Origin: Sambucus nigra
Taxonomy: Eukaryota; Streptophyta; Magnoliopsida; Dipsacales; Adoxaceae
DNA: 64,000 bases
Direction: 5' to 3'
Assembly (NCBI GenBank): GCA_949130495.1
Contig: OX422221.1
Span: 480,851,159-480,915,158 of the forward strand
The position numbers and the translations under genes were made by a program. The notes beneath the pieces were generated by a model. The model was not told the origin of the DNA and searched no databases. It was given only the letters and a program-made list of their open reading frames with translations. Positions 1 to 11,979 of the stretch are shown one piece after another (positions within the stretch are counted from its first letter, which is position 1; every line of letters begins with the position of its first letter).

Positions 1-969
1 GAAATCCAATTAGCATAACAAAAACCTTCAATTACAGCAGGATATCTAACATAATGAATTTCATAATTTATTGTGTATTTTAGATATCTCAAAAGTCTAA
101 TCAAAGCATCCCAATGTTCATTATTAGTATTGCAAGTGTATCTGCTAAGTCTACCCACATCACATGCAATATCAGATCTAGTGCAGTTCATAAGATACAT
201 TAGACTACCAATAACTCTAGAATATTCTAACGATGACACACCCGAACTATAATATTTCCTTAAGTGACAACTATCCTTGAATTTGCTATAAATACGTTTA
301 TCCGCTTCATTAATGTTAAAACCATTAGAGATTATTACTTGATCAAAATTTTCTTGCCATTGTTTAGAATTGAATTCAGTATTTTTTCTCCTTAAGTTCT
401 GCATTCCTATTTTCTTCCTCAATTCTCAAACGAACTATAAAATCTTCTCGTGTCATCTCCTTTTTCTTATGCGTAAGTCCGTTTTTATAATCTTTCCAAG
501 AAGGTGACAGTTTTTGAATTATTGACGACACTTGAAATCCTTCACATATACTATGACCCTCTGCCAGAATTTCATGAATAATAATTTATAGTTCTTCAAG
601 TTGCGACACAACAGATTTATTTTCTTCTATTTTGAAATTCAAAAATTTTTCAACCACAAATTTTTTATACCCAGCATCTACAGTTGCATATTTTTTATCC
701 AGTGTGTTCTATAATTCTTTAGTAGTAGGATATGAACAATAAATATCATATACTTCAAGGCAGAGACAATTCGGAGTATAATTCCTACACATATAATCTC
801 TTTGTTTCCAAACAACTACTTTTTCAGGTACATAAGGTCTATCAGATGCAATAACATCAACGACCTTAAGAGTTGTTAGGTAAAATTGCAGTTTCATTTC
901 CCATCTCTTAAAATCCTTTCCATAAAACAATTTAGGTTTTTCAGAGTATTTTGCATTAGGATTTTCCAT
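1..969 (-). pseudogene. Copia array unit 7: gag joined to RT, cut by window edge
   Basis: Gag starts at 969 with MENPNAKYSEKP, the DUF4219/UBN2-type copia gag N-terminus, and stays open for 86 residues to 709. Gag similarity continues in broken frames to about 370, then passes into RT sequence at the junction shared by the other units (QW-x-E-x-FDQ). About 255 bp of RT that include the YVDD motif are missing near 270-280 compared with unit 4. The LTRPDIAY-like RT C-terminal block and the start of RNase H run to the window edge. It cannot encode a functional protein. Confidence 0.82.
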
Positions 970-992
970 AGCAGATTGTTGAATAACAACAG

Positions 993-1122
993 AATTTCAC
1001 CTTTAGATTGTTCGAAATATTAATTGCACAATATATGGAAAAACCCAAATACGAAATATATAAAAGTGGAAGGACTTATTGATAGAGGTTTGTGTTTTAC
1101 ACAAAGTCCTAAAGGTGAAATT
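993..1122 (-). other. Conserved 14-bp inverted repeat bracketing LTR end and leader
   Basis: AATTTCACCTTTAG (993-1006) and its exact reverse complement CTAAAGGTGAAATT (1109-1122) flank a 102-bp loop containing the 3' end of the LTR and the region where a primer-binding site should lie. The pair recurs at 8440/8556, 22125/22241 (one mismatch), 25063/25179 (two mismatches), 28038/28155 (one mismatch) and 30991/31107. In the RNA it would form a stem around the priming region. Function is inference. Confidence 0.7.
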
Positions 1123-1677
1123 GCTCGATTATATTTGTAGCTGTCAGCCATGTGAACATACACCTCCTAGGATTCAACGATCAGATTTAAGCACCAACTT
1201 TGTGTTAAATCTTTGAACTCTCGGCATACTCCAAGACTCCCAAAAGAATAACGAACATAAGTGTATAGTAAAAAATAGCAAAATTATTTTTGCTGAGAAA
1301 GTTAGAGAGATTGATTTTTTTTTATTTCTCAAAGCTGTAGCCTTTGTTTTATATTTAAAAAAAATGGTAAAAAATGTGGGTAGTTGTTTTAGGCAACTAA
1401 CCCACTAACCTCTCCACTAACATCTATATTTTAACAGATGTAAGAAACAGTCAAAGTCTTAAAAAAGGGTTTATCAAAAAATTAAAAAGAGTTTGAAAAG
1501 ATTTAAGGCACATTAGAAATCCCCAAGAGCCCCAAGGTCCAAGGCCCAATCTTTAAGTGTGCCTCCTAGGGATTGAACCCATGACCTCAAGCACCCACAC
1601 CCACTAACTTACCACTTGGTCACTTAGCCTAACTTATTTACTTCATTCAAAATAAATATATATACTTATACCAAACA
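1093..1677 (-). repeat. Copia array LTR between units 6 and 7
   Basis: About 585 bp. On the minus strand it begins TGTT, just after the purine tract GGGGGAT, and ends AACA. The inner boundary is inferred from the TGTT/AACA inverted ends, since no target duplication is visible. A TATA-like stretch lies about 330 bp from the 5' end, as in the sister LTRs. Confidence 0.75.
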
Positions 1678-2239
1678 ATCCCCCTCACGAATAAAATAAA
1701 TGAATATAAAAAGATGCTCTGGAGTGTCATAAGGAGTTACGTAAATAGCGAAGGTGTCATTCGACTTGAACCATTGATTTGTGTTAATCTATTAAGTTTG
1801 CCGATTGACAGTGAACAGATGTCTAGAACAATTTCACCGTTGTTGTAAACTTAGGTCAGTAGAATGCACACGTGACTCCCTAAAATCATCTTCGAGTTCC
1901 CACAGTTGTGCTCGTTTCAGCCTTGAGCATGCCCAGGTTTCTTGAGTGCTCTAGAGAATCATCCTTAATTCTCATAGGAAGCGGCCCCACTACCATACTC
2001 ATATAGGTGCTTCTATCAAGAGTGTACTATATCTCACACCCCACTGGATAACAGCGATATAAAGCATTAAGAGATTAAATCTCATCTTCCATCGATACCG
2101 AGGTACTAGATCATAGGAATTGGTTTTAAGTAAAACTTAAATTTGTAACCCCACAAATCATTCATATTACTTTGTTATCCCATTGAACCCACATCATGGG
2201 ATCTCCATTCATATGGGTTGGGTGTCCATTATAGGTGAT
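1678..2239 (-). other. Non-coding 3' spacer and purine tract of array unit 6
   Basis: No open frame is seen between the RNase H stop at 2240 and the LTR. The purine tract next to the LTR (plus strand ATCCCCCTCAC) is the likely plus-strand primer. The same ~550-bp spacer follows each unit of the array. Confidence 0.7.
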
Positions 2240-2673
2240 TTAGATATTAATAGACATTAGGCCCATTCCCCTCGATTTTTGATAAACTAGCTCTCTGGTT
2301 AGACTTTCAGTCAATGGATCTGCTAGGTTTTCCTTTGACTTGACATAGTCAACTTCTATAACTCCATCTTTCAATAGTTGTCTCACTGTGTTGTGTCTCC
2401 TTGTGATATGTCTAGAGTTTTTGTTGTAGGAGTTGTTATGTGCTGTTGCGATCTCTACTTGACTGTCACAATGAATGGACAAGGTTGGAACTGGTTGAGG
2501 CCACAAATGAATATCTAATATGAAGTTCCTTAACCATTCAGCCTCTTCGCTTGCTTTATCCAACTCTATGAACTTTGACTCCATAGTGAATATAGCTATG
2601 CACGTTTGCTTGGTAGATTTCCAAGATATAGCGCCTCATGCCAAGGCAAAAACATAGCCACTCGTCGACTTAC

Positions 2674-5014
2674 TATGACAACCCGAATATAATTATGATA
2701 AATTATATTTAAATCATGCTTACCTTATGTGATATTAATAATGTGTTATTAGTATATCTAATTTTAAATGATTATGTTTAGTCTAATCCTACTTTCATAA
2801 ATCATGAAATGTGGAATTATTTACAAACAAAATTTTTTGTTATTTTTGATAGAATTGTCCCTGTTTAAGACTAGTTTTGACCATTATAACATAATAACTG
2901 ACTTGAGGTAAAAACTATATAATTGTATACATATGAGTTAGGGTTGTAACACAATAAACGGTGCATCAAACGGATGTACGAGTAAGAAGTTAGGCCAAAT
3001 TTACGAACAAGGGACAAATCTGTCAATTTCCTTTAAGTGGTAAATTGTCTTTTATTAAACCAAATGGTTTAATTTTATTGGTTGGCTTGAGAGGCAGCCT
3101 TGGCCGACTTAAAAATCTACCTATAACTTATTTCTTCCTCAAATTAATCCCTAGGTTCAGTTTCAAGTGTTGTTAGCTTGAGGAAAGAGAAAGTAGAAGT
3201 TTAGGAAGAAACAGTGACGAGAAAAAGTGTAGAAAAATCCGTAGAAATTACGTAAAAGTCCCGAAGGTAATCCTAATTGCAATTCTTGTTATTATTATTA
3301 TATTACTGATTTATATGATATAAATAATCATTTGTTTACTAAAATTTCAGTCCTTTATATATATGTATGGTTAGATGAAAGTTTAAGGTAAGTTGAATGT
3401 ACAAACCCTTTAAATTGCTTTGTATTGAAACCCCTTGCATTCAAACTTGAATATATTTTTGTGTGCTTACTGGAATTGAGAAATTCCAATTGTATATTAA
3501 ATTAGACTCATATATTCATATCATATCCGAGAATTATAATTTAACTCCTTGTTGTTAGGCCGTAGTGATGGTTGCAAGTTGGTATATAGTTGTTGTTTGT
3601 ATATTTCATTTTTGTATGCCCTGCGTTTTGTCAAGCTTTTGACATAGCAAATGAAGTCAAAAATTTATGAAACTTTAATTCGTTATTATTCAGTAGTATA
3701 CTGAAGATGGGTTGAAAATCATGGAAATTTATGGTGTAGAAAAATTATGAAAAATCTTTGAAGTCGAAGGAACAATAGAGGAGCTTGTAGGGAAGATTTC
3801 TTCTGTTATAAAGAAATGGTCATAACTTGTTGTAGGAAGCTTGAACAATTACACCGTCACTTGTACTGGAAACTATATTCATACATGTTTTCATATTGAT
3901 AAGTTTGGACACCAGTATTTATACAATTTGGGAATATAGGATGGTTGAGTACAAAAGACAATAATTTGAGGCCATATTGAATACCCCATGAAAGAATATT
4001 GTTATCTCCTCTTTCTAAAGAGTATTTTGAGTTCATGTTTCATGTGTATATACATTGAGAAGTATGTTTTCATATTGACTTGGGTTTAATTATAAATCCC
4101 TTATGAGTTATTTCCTACGGTTGAATGTTCATAACTTTATCAACATGTGTACCATTATTTTGTCTTTACTCATGTTTCATGGAATGTGAATGAAGTGGAA
4201 TTATATTGCTATTGTATAGTCATGAAAAGTTACATAATTATGTTAGGATAATACTTATGATTGATATTTAGTACTGATTTAGTTGGACTGATAGGTGTAA
4301 GGTCTAATCAATCCAATTCAGCTCCACCCGAAGGAAACATAAATACATAGTTGACAACCCAAGGTGAGTGTACTCACTGGAATGATGTATTTGTATACTG
4401 TTACAAATATGATCATAATGTTATAAATATAAAATTGTTCATTTTGGTTTATCGAAATGGGAGGTTACTCCTCGACCCGGAATGGGGGAGATTTATCTAT
4501 TAATGACAAGGGGTTACTCCTCGACCAGGAATGGGGGAGAATTGTCTATTTAGACAGGATATGTGAATAATGATTCGAAAAAGTTGGTCAGTCATTATGA
4601 ATGATCCGGATAAGTTAATACATAATTATATGGACATGATTTATTGCATTTAAATTCATGCAGTAGTATAGTAGTGATGCATTCACTGGGCTATTTTTCT
4701 CATGGTTCTTATGTTCATATTTTTTCAGGTAACACGATGTCGTTGCCAAATCTAGGAGGTCGAGATGGGTTAGCCAGGAATGGGAGAGACAAAGATTTGG
4801 TTTAATGTAAATGATGTAATTAAGTTAACTTATTCTTCAAGCAAGTTTTTATGGGAATGACTACTATGATGTTGTAAAAAGGTTTTTAGGTATATGGATT
4901 CACAATGATGACTCTGAAATTAAAACTCGTGTTTATGGTTTGGTTAAATTACTCATGGTATGACTCACTTTAACTTTCAAACTTAATTATAAGTAATTGG
5001 GTTGGGGTGTGTCA
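2674..5014 (+). mobile_element. Solo LTR, Ty3/gypsy chromovirus type
   Basis: About 2341 bp separate two halves of an array unit that are contiguous in every other unit. The flanking 5-bp duplication is CTTAC (2669-2673 and 5015-5019). The ends are TATGACAACCC and GGGGTGTGTCA; the latter resembles the GGGGTGTCA end of the chromovirus LTR at 19571, which gives the plus orientation. No gag or pol is present, so this is a recombination remnant. The left end departs from TG, probably by mutation. The rest is AT-rich and non-coding. Confidence 0.78.
4463..4550 (+). repeat. Two-copy 49-bp tandem repeat in the solo LTR
   Basis: The block GGTTACTCCTCGACC begins at 4463 and again at 4512; each copy continues through a GGAATGGGGGAGA core. 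Copies differ by few bases. No function is evident. Confidence 0.75.
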
Positions 5015-6066
5015 CTTACATTCATTTCAGACTTACATTCATCATTATCTGAAATCCAATTAGCATCACAAAAACCTTCAATTACAGTCGGATATCTAAT
5101 ATAATGAATTCCATAATGTATTCTGTATTTAAGATATCTCAAAACTCTAGTCAAAGCATCCCATTGTTCATTATTAGGATTGCAAGTGTATCTGCTAAGT
5201 CTACCCACAACATATGCAATATCAGGTCTAGTGCAGTTCATAAGATACATTAGACTACCAATAACTCTAGAATATTCTAATGATGATACACCAGGACCCG
5301 AATGTTTCCTTAAGTGACAACTAGGGCCATAAGGTGTTTTATCAGGAATACAATTAAATTGTTCAAATTTTCTAAGAACTTTCTCTACATAATGAGACTG
5401 GGATAAAACAATTCATTCGGAATTTTTAATAAATTTAATTCCAAGTATAACATCAACAACACCCAAATATTTCATATCAAATTGCTTATTAAGGAAACTT
5501 TTGAGTTTTATTAACTACATCCATATCAGTTCCAAAAATAAGCATCTCATCCACATATAACCAAATAATCTGACTAGAATTATCCTTGAATTTGCTATAA
5601 ATACATTTATCCGCTTCATTAATGTTAAAACCATTAGAGATCATTACTTAATTTAGAAATGAATTCATAATTTTTCTCCTTAAGTTCTGCATTCCTATTG
5701 CCTTCCTCAAGTCTCAAACGAACTATAAAATCTTCTAGGGTCATCTCCCTTTTCTTATTCTTAAGACCATTTTTATAATCTTTCCAATAAGGTGGCAGTT
5801 TTTCAATTAAAGACGACACTTGAAATCCCTCACATATGCTATAACCCTCGGCCAGAATTTCATGAATAATAATTTGTTGTTCTTCAAGTTGCGACACAAC
5901 AAATTTATTATCTTCCATTTTGAAATCCAAAAATTTTCCTACCAAAAATTTTTTAGACCCACCATCTTCAGTTGCATATTTTTTATCCAGTGTGTTCCAT
6001 AATTCTTTAGCAGTAGGACATTTCAAAAAAATAACTTGCAGTTCAAGGCACAGAATATATAGAATA

Positions 6067-6174
6067 TAATTGAACCCATGACCTCAAGCACACACACCCA
6101 CTAACTTACCACATGGACACTTAGCCTAACTTATTTACTTCATTCAAAATAAATATATATACTTATACCCAACA
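6067..6174 (-). repeat. Remnant of the array LTR between units 5 and 6
   Basis: Only the 5' ~108 bp of the ~600-bp LTR remain, ending at CCCAACA (6174). The remainder was lost in the deletion that also removed the gag start of unit 6. Confidence 0.75.
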
Positions 6175-6725
6175 ATACCCCACATGAATGAAATGAATAA
6201 ATATAAAAAGACGCTCTAGAGTACCATAAGGAGTGATGTAAATAGCGAAGGTGTCATTCGACTTGAACCTTTGCTTTGTGTTATTCTATTGAGTTTACCG
6301 GTTGATAGTGAACTGATGTCTTGAACTATTTCAACGTTGTTCTAAACATAGGTCAATAGAATACACACGTGACTCCCTAAAATCATCATCCAGTTCCCAC
6401 AGTTGTGCTCCTTTCGACCTTGAGCATGCCCAGGTTTCTTGAGTGCTCTAAAGAATCAGCCTTAATTCTCAAAGGACTACCACACTCATATAGGTGCTTA
6501 TATCACGAGTGTATTATATCTCAAACCCCACTGAATAACAGCTATAGAAATCATTAAGAGATTAAATCTCATCCTCCATCGATACAGAGGTACTACATCA
6601 TATGAATGGGTTTAAAGTAAAACATAAATTTGTAACCCACAAATCACTCGTATAACTTTGGTATCCCACTGAACCCAGATCTTGGGATATCCAGTAATAT
6701 GGGTTGGGTTTCCATTATAGGTGAT

Positions 6726-8416
6726 TTAGATATTAATAGTCTTTATGCCCATTCCCCTCGATGTTTGATAAACTAGCTCTTTAGATAGACCTTTAGTCAT
6801 TGGATCTGCCAGGTTTTCCTCTGACTTGATATTGTCAACTGCTATAACTCCATCTTTCAATAGTTATCTCGGTGTGTTGTGTCTCCTCCTGATATATCCA
6901 GACTTCCCATTGTAGGAGTTGTTATGTGCACTTGCAATTGCTGCTTGACTATCACATTGAATGGACAATGCTGGAAATGGTTTAGCCCATAAATGAATAT
7001 CTAATATGAAGTTCCTTAATCATTCAGCCTCTTCGCTTTCTTTATCCAACGCTATGAACTCTGAGTCAATAGTGGATCTAGCTTTGCACGTTTTCTTGGT
7101 ATATTTCCAAGATATAATGCCTCCTGCCAAGGCAAAAACATAGCCACTCGTAGATTTACATTCATTTCAGACTTGCATTCATCATTATCTGAAATCCAAT
7201 TAGCATCAAAAAAACCTTCAATTACAGCAGGATATCTAATATAATGAATTCCATTATTTATTGTGTATTTTAGATATCTCAAAACTCTAATCAAAGCATC
7301 CCAATGTTCATTATTATGATTGCAAGTGTATCTGCTAAGTCTACCCACGGCATATGCAATATCAGGTCTAGTGCAGTTCATAAGATACATTAGATAACCA
7401 GTAACTCTAGATTATTCTAATGATGATACACCAGGACCCGAATGTTTCCTTAAGTGACAACTAGGGTCATAAGGTGTTTTAGCAGGAATACAATTAAATT
7501 GTTCAAATTTCCTAAGAACTTTTTCTACATAATGAGATTGGGTTAAAACAATTCCTTCGGAATTTTTATTGATTTTAGTTCCAAGTATAACATCAGCAAT
7601 ACCCAAATCTTTCATATCAAATTTCTTATTAAGGGAACTTTTAGTTTTATTAACTACAACCATATGAGTTCCAAAAATAAGCATATCATCCACATATAAG
7701 CAAAAAATCACGCCAGAATCATCCTCGAATTTGCTATAAATACATTTATTCGCTTCATTAATGTTAAAACAATTAGAGATCATTACTTGATCAAATTTTT
7801 CAGGTCATTGTTTAGAACTCAACTCAGAATTTTTCTCCCAAAGTTCTGCATTTCTATTGTCTTCCTCAATTCTTAAACGAACTATCAAATCTTCTAGTGT
7901 CATCTCCTTTTTCTTATGCTTAAGACTGTTTTTATAATCTTTCCAAGAAGGTGGAAGTTTTTCAATTATAGACGACACTTAAAATCCCTCACATATACTG
8001 TAACCCTTATCCAGAATTTCATGAATAATAATTTTTAGTTCTTTAAGTTGCGACACAACAGATTTATTATCTTCCATTTTGAAATCGAAAAGTTTTCCAA
8101 CCACAAATTTTTTAGACCCAACAACTTCAGTTGCATATTTTTTATCTAGTGTGTTCCATAATTCTTTAGGAGTAGGACATGGCCAATAAACCTCATACAG
8201 TTCAAGGCAGAGACAATTCAGAATACAATTCCTACACATATTATCTCTTTTTTTCCAAACACATAGCTCTTCAGGTACAAAAGATCTCTCAGATGCAATA
8301 AAGTCAGCGACCTTAAGAGTCGTTAGGTCAAATTACAGTTTCATTTGCCATCTCTTAAAATTCTTTCCATCAAATAGTTTAGGTTTTTTAGAGTATTTTA
8401 CAGTAGGATTTTCCAT
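6726..8416 (-). pseudogene. Copia array unit 5: gag-RT-RNase H chimera
   Basis: Gag begins at the ATG complement 8414-8416 and is recognisable throughout, although open only in pieces (7979-8239 covers KELWNTLDKKYATE). The gag-RT junction lies near 7800. RT is open at 7412-7783 (CLYVDDMLIFG, the YVDD active-site motif) and 7052-7390 ([19 protein letters not shown]). The 17-bp duplication that shifts the RNase H frame is present near 7150-7180. RNase H similarity runs to the stop at 6726. No protease, integrase or front RT is present. Confidence 0.8.
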
Positions 8417-8539
8417 AAAATATTGTAGAATAACAACATAATTTCACCTTTAGATTGTTCAAAATATTAATTGCAGAATGTATGAAAAAACCCAAATACG
8501 AAATAGATAAAATTAGAAGGACCTATCGATCGAGGTTTT

Positions 8540-8872
8540 TGTTTAACACAAAGTCCTAAAGGTGAAATTGCTCGCTGATATTAGTAGCTGTCAACCTCGT
8601 GAACATACACCTCCTAGGATTCAACGATCAGATTTAAACCCCAGCTTTGTGTTATATCTTTAAACTATCACCATACTCCAGTACTCCCAAAAGAATAACG
8701 GACATAAGTGTAAAGTAGAAAATAGCAAAATTTTTTTGCAAAGAAAGTGAGAGAGATTGATTTTTTCTGTCTATTTCTCAAAGCTGTAGACTTTGTTTTA
8801 TATATAAAAAATGGACAAAAACGTGGATAGTGGTTTTAGGCAACTAACCCACTAACCTCTCCACTAACAACT
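8540..8872 (-). repeat. Array LTR between units 4 and 5, 3' part
   Basis: First part of an array LTR interrupted at 8872 by the chromovirus. A TATA-like stretch (plus strand TTTTATATATA, about 8796-8805) lies where it does in the sister LTRs. The rest of this LTR is 19577-19848. Confidence 0.8.
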
Positions 8873-11795
8873 TGTAATACCCCGTATTTTTGTGATATTT
8901 ATTTATGGGATTAATTGAATTAAATGTGTATTAATTGGAAATTAATCAGGATTAAAATACTAGCGAGATGCGAGTTGGTATTTGATTATAATGAGTATAT
9001 ATGGCTATATATGTATATTGAACTGTGAAACTTGTCGTGAGATTGAAATACGGCAATCTGGGAATTTTGTTGAGACGCGTGTGACAGTCGCGTCAGGAAT
9101 ATAATTATTTTAATTATAAAAGTGAATTTTATTTCTATTAACCGTATTGTCATTTTGAGTGCGCCAACGCGTCCGGAAGGGTCGAAATAGTCAGAAAACA
9201 CTAGCCGGGGGTTTAGTTTGGGTCCCGAGGCATTTTTAGGCCATACCGGCAACGTATAAGGGTAGTTTGGTAATTTTGGATTTTTGGGAATTAAAACATA
9301 CGAAAATTAGGAATTAATATCTTATTTGGCAATTACCCACTAAACCCACTAATAACCTAATGGGCTACGGAGGTCATTGAAATTAGTTCCAAAAGAGTTC
9401 CTAAGGCAAACCCTAGCCACCATTGTCACTTTGGACAAGAAGGCTTGTAGAGAGAGAAGAGAGGAGAATTCTGCAGAGAGAGAGAGAACCATTCATCAGA
9501 TCGACATCAAAATCAGAGATACACATAAGGCAAGTGGTTTAATTTCATTTATTACAAAGAATGTTTCTTCCATGCGTAGAAAATTGACAAAATTTGTATT
9601 GTTCTTGGGAGTTTGATAAAAACCCATTAATTGGAATTAGAACTTTATATTTTGATGAAAGGATTGCATGTAGAATTGTGTTAGGAGGATTATTCTGATG
9701 GAAATACACCTTGTTCATAACAAAAACGGATTTAATTATACCCATTGGTGATTTTAAAATTTTAGGGTTCATGTTCATATGATTTGGGGATAAATGAAGG
9801 GATTTGATGATTCAATGATGTTTAGGAAGAATTGGCCCTATATAAACGTTAATATATGACCTAAGTATGTTTAGGAATTATTAGAACCCATGAACAATTG
9901 TTGGATTGATGTTTAGATGAGATTAGAGGTGAAGAAAAGTTGGAAAACGATATAGGGAAAATCTGGGCTCGAATCTGGCCACTCGTTAGAACACCTGCCC
10001 AGGTCGTTCGAACGAGATTCTAACGAGTTGACAGTTTGACTTCTACGAGAGGGATGTTCGTTTGATGACTTTCGTTCGAACGAGATCTCGTTAGAAGGCC
10101 CAGTTCGTTCGAACGAACTCTCGTTCGAACAACCTCGTTCGAACGAGAGTTCTAACGAGCTGACAGTTTAGGCTTTTTAGCCTGTTTTGATCCCGAGTGT
10201 TCCGTCACCTTGTTTATATGTAGAGATAACACTTCCTTGTGGATTAATTGATATATTTGGGATATTTGGGATATAATGAGGAGTAAAACCTAGAAGTGTA
10301 GTTTGAACCTAAGGGAAATTATGAATTTGGACGTGAGTGTCTATTACGATGCGAGAACTATTGACGGCCTAAATAATTATATTAACCGGGAACATATAAA
10401 TTGTGTAGCATTATATGTCGGTACGAGAATAAGAAGTGTACCACAAATAAATTATGGTGATTACTAAGATGTGTGCTTACTTAGTACATGTATATGATTT
10501 TGTGTATGACATACCTACCATACTTGCTATCACGGGAGGTTTACGTTTGGTTAGGGCCCTCTAATCCTTGTGTTGCCCGGATTTAGATTGGTACCTCGAT
10601 GAACATAGGTCAGCGAAGGACTTATTGGGATGTTAATAAGTCTGCTGATCGTGGGAGCGTAGGTATGTGCGTGACCCATGTGATGTGACTGTGTTCGCCT
10701 CCATTGTTTGTGATGTTGTTATCTGAGAACGATTCCTGAGAGATTCGGAATGCGTGATCCTTATGTACGTGATGTACTAGGATGGATAGCAGAGTATGTG
10801 TGCACCGCATCTTAGTCTCGGGGTGCTTGTATTGTATATTTATGACGTGAATAATATACACTTAATTAATGGGAACTTTCATGTTGGTATTGTGAATATA
10901 CTTATGGTAATGTTTTGAGAAAACATAACGGGTTAACCGATAGTGAATTGTATTACTAATTGAGAATCCGAGTATATGTAAAGCCCTCTATTTAATTGAT
11001 AACGCTAGAATGTAATATGGGAATCGAGTAGTAAGGGGTAGAACTTATTACGGTTTGGTTAGATATGTATGTCATTTAGATGGGTATGGTACGTTAGGAG
11101 TGCACATGTAGTCGAGAGGTGAGAGTTTCATGTGAGTGCACGTCCTAACATGTATTTTGCATTTAATGTTTTAATGTTTTAATGTTATTAAAACACTTGT
11201 TGTTTTTAAAATGATTTCCACTTTCGGGCTCTGACCCATTTGCTTTCAAATCTATTTTTGTAAAAACCATTTTAGGTGCCCAGCCACAAGGACACCATGC
11301 TTAGGATTTTCATTCAGGTGACGAGTTGTAGCTGTTTGTGGAAGTTACAGGACTTTGCTTGTAGACGCTTCATCTATCTTGACTCCATATTCAACATTTA
11401 TCAGTTGTAGGGCATGTCGCCCATTTCTTTTAGAGGAATTTCATTTATTTCAGTTATTCAGACTTCGGGCATGTAATTAATTCAGGATTCAGACTTGTCA
11501 TATTATTTTTCGGTTGTGGGATTGTTGTGAGGAGTTTTCCTTCGGATTTCTTATTATTTTGTTGGTTATCATATTGCTTCGTTATGTTGATTGGATTATG
11601 TTGTTCTTCCATTATTCTTTTATTGCATTTTAATCAGACTTAATTAAAATTTGACAACTTACTTTTGAAATACTAGGTGGTTAGTAACTATAAAAATGTT
11701 TTCGACAGTGATGTTATTAACTGGACCAACTTGGCATTTTGTATTAATTTAATAAAGGAGTAGCTACCCGGTATTTAATTAGTCGGGGTGTCATA
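8873..11795 (+). repeat. Chromovirus 5' LTR
   Basis: About 2923 bp, starting TGTAATACCCC and ending GGGGTGTCATA; the other LTR ends CACA, so a C-to-T change sits at the tip. A 5'-leader-like stretch with AAACCCTAGCC and AGAGAGAGAAGAG near 9400-9490 may mark transcribed sequence. A cluster of 14-bp palindromes follows at about 9982-10160. Confidence 0.92.
9982..10160 (+). repeat. Cluster of CTCGTTCGAACGAG palindromes in 5' LTR
   Basis: TCGTTCGAACGA occurs at 10004, 10072, 10105 and 10135, with a one-mismatch copy at 10121. Half-site variants CTCGTTAGA or TCTAACGAG occur at about 9982, 10018, 10087 and 10151. The array is conserved in the 3' LTR. It may bind a dimeric factor or fold in the RNA; both are inference. 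Confidence 0.85.
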
Positions 11796-11797
11796 GG

Positions 11798-11810
11798 TGG
11801 TATCAGGGCA
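11798..11810 (+). other. Primer-binding site, initiator Met tRNA type
   Basis: TGGTATCAGGGCA lies three bases after the 5' LTR and matches the usual TGGTATCAGAGC complement of plant initiator Met tRNA except for one base. It primes minus-strand DNA synthesis. Confidence 0.8.
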
Positions 11811-11979
11811 TCAGGTTCTAGTGTCCTTTAGGATCTGTACGGCTTATTGTGTTTCCGCTGAGCTTTCTTTGATGTAGAGCCCTATATTTTAGGACTATTG
11901 TATTCTTTTGTATATGCTACGTTCTTCAGCTATTTTGAGTTTATAACTACGAACTTATAGACTTTATTCTTGTTTCATA

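Larger units (their letters stand above)
2240..6066 (-). pseudogene. Copia array unit 6: gag-RT-RNase H split by a solo LTR
   Basis: The RNase H C-terminal part occupies 2240-2673 (open 2240-2584, with STESEF-like, IHCDSQ and LADPLT motifs); RT and gag resume at 5015 and run to about 6066. The insertion between them is the solo LTR 2674-5014. RT keeps [14 protein letters not shown] (4987-5250). Gag residues from KELWNTLDKKYATED onward are open at 5634-6026. The gag N-terminus, leader and most of the following LTR are deleted at about 6066, where gag sequence passes straight into LTR sequence with an ATT microhomology. A small deletion also lies at the gag-RT junction near 5650. Confidence 0.8.

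Noticed and set aside
5820..6002. Small plus-strand open frames over the array, such as 5820-6002, 24122-24322 and 27220-27495
   Set aside because: They are antisense to gag or RT of the Copia units and move with the repeat.
9377..9616. 79-residue open frame on the plus strand, repeated at 17137-17376
   Set aside because: It lies within the LTR and appears twice only because the LTRs are copies. It has no recognised domain, and the stretch looks like untranslated leader.
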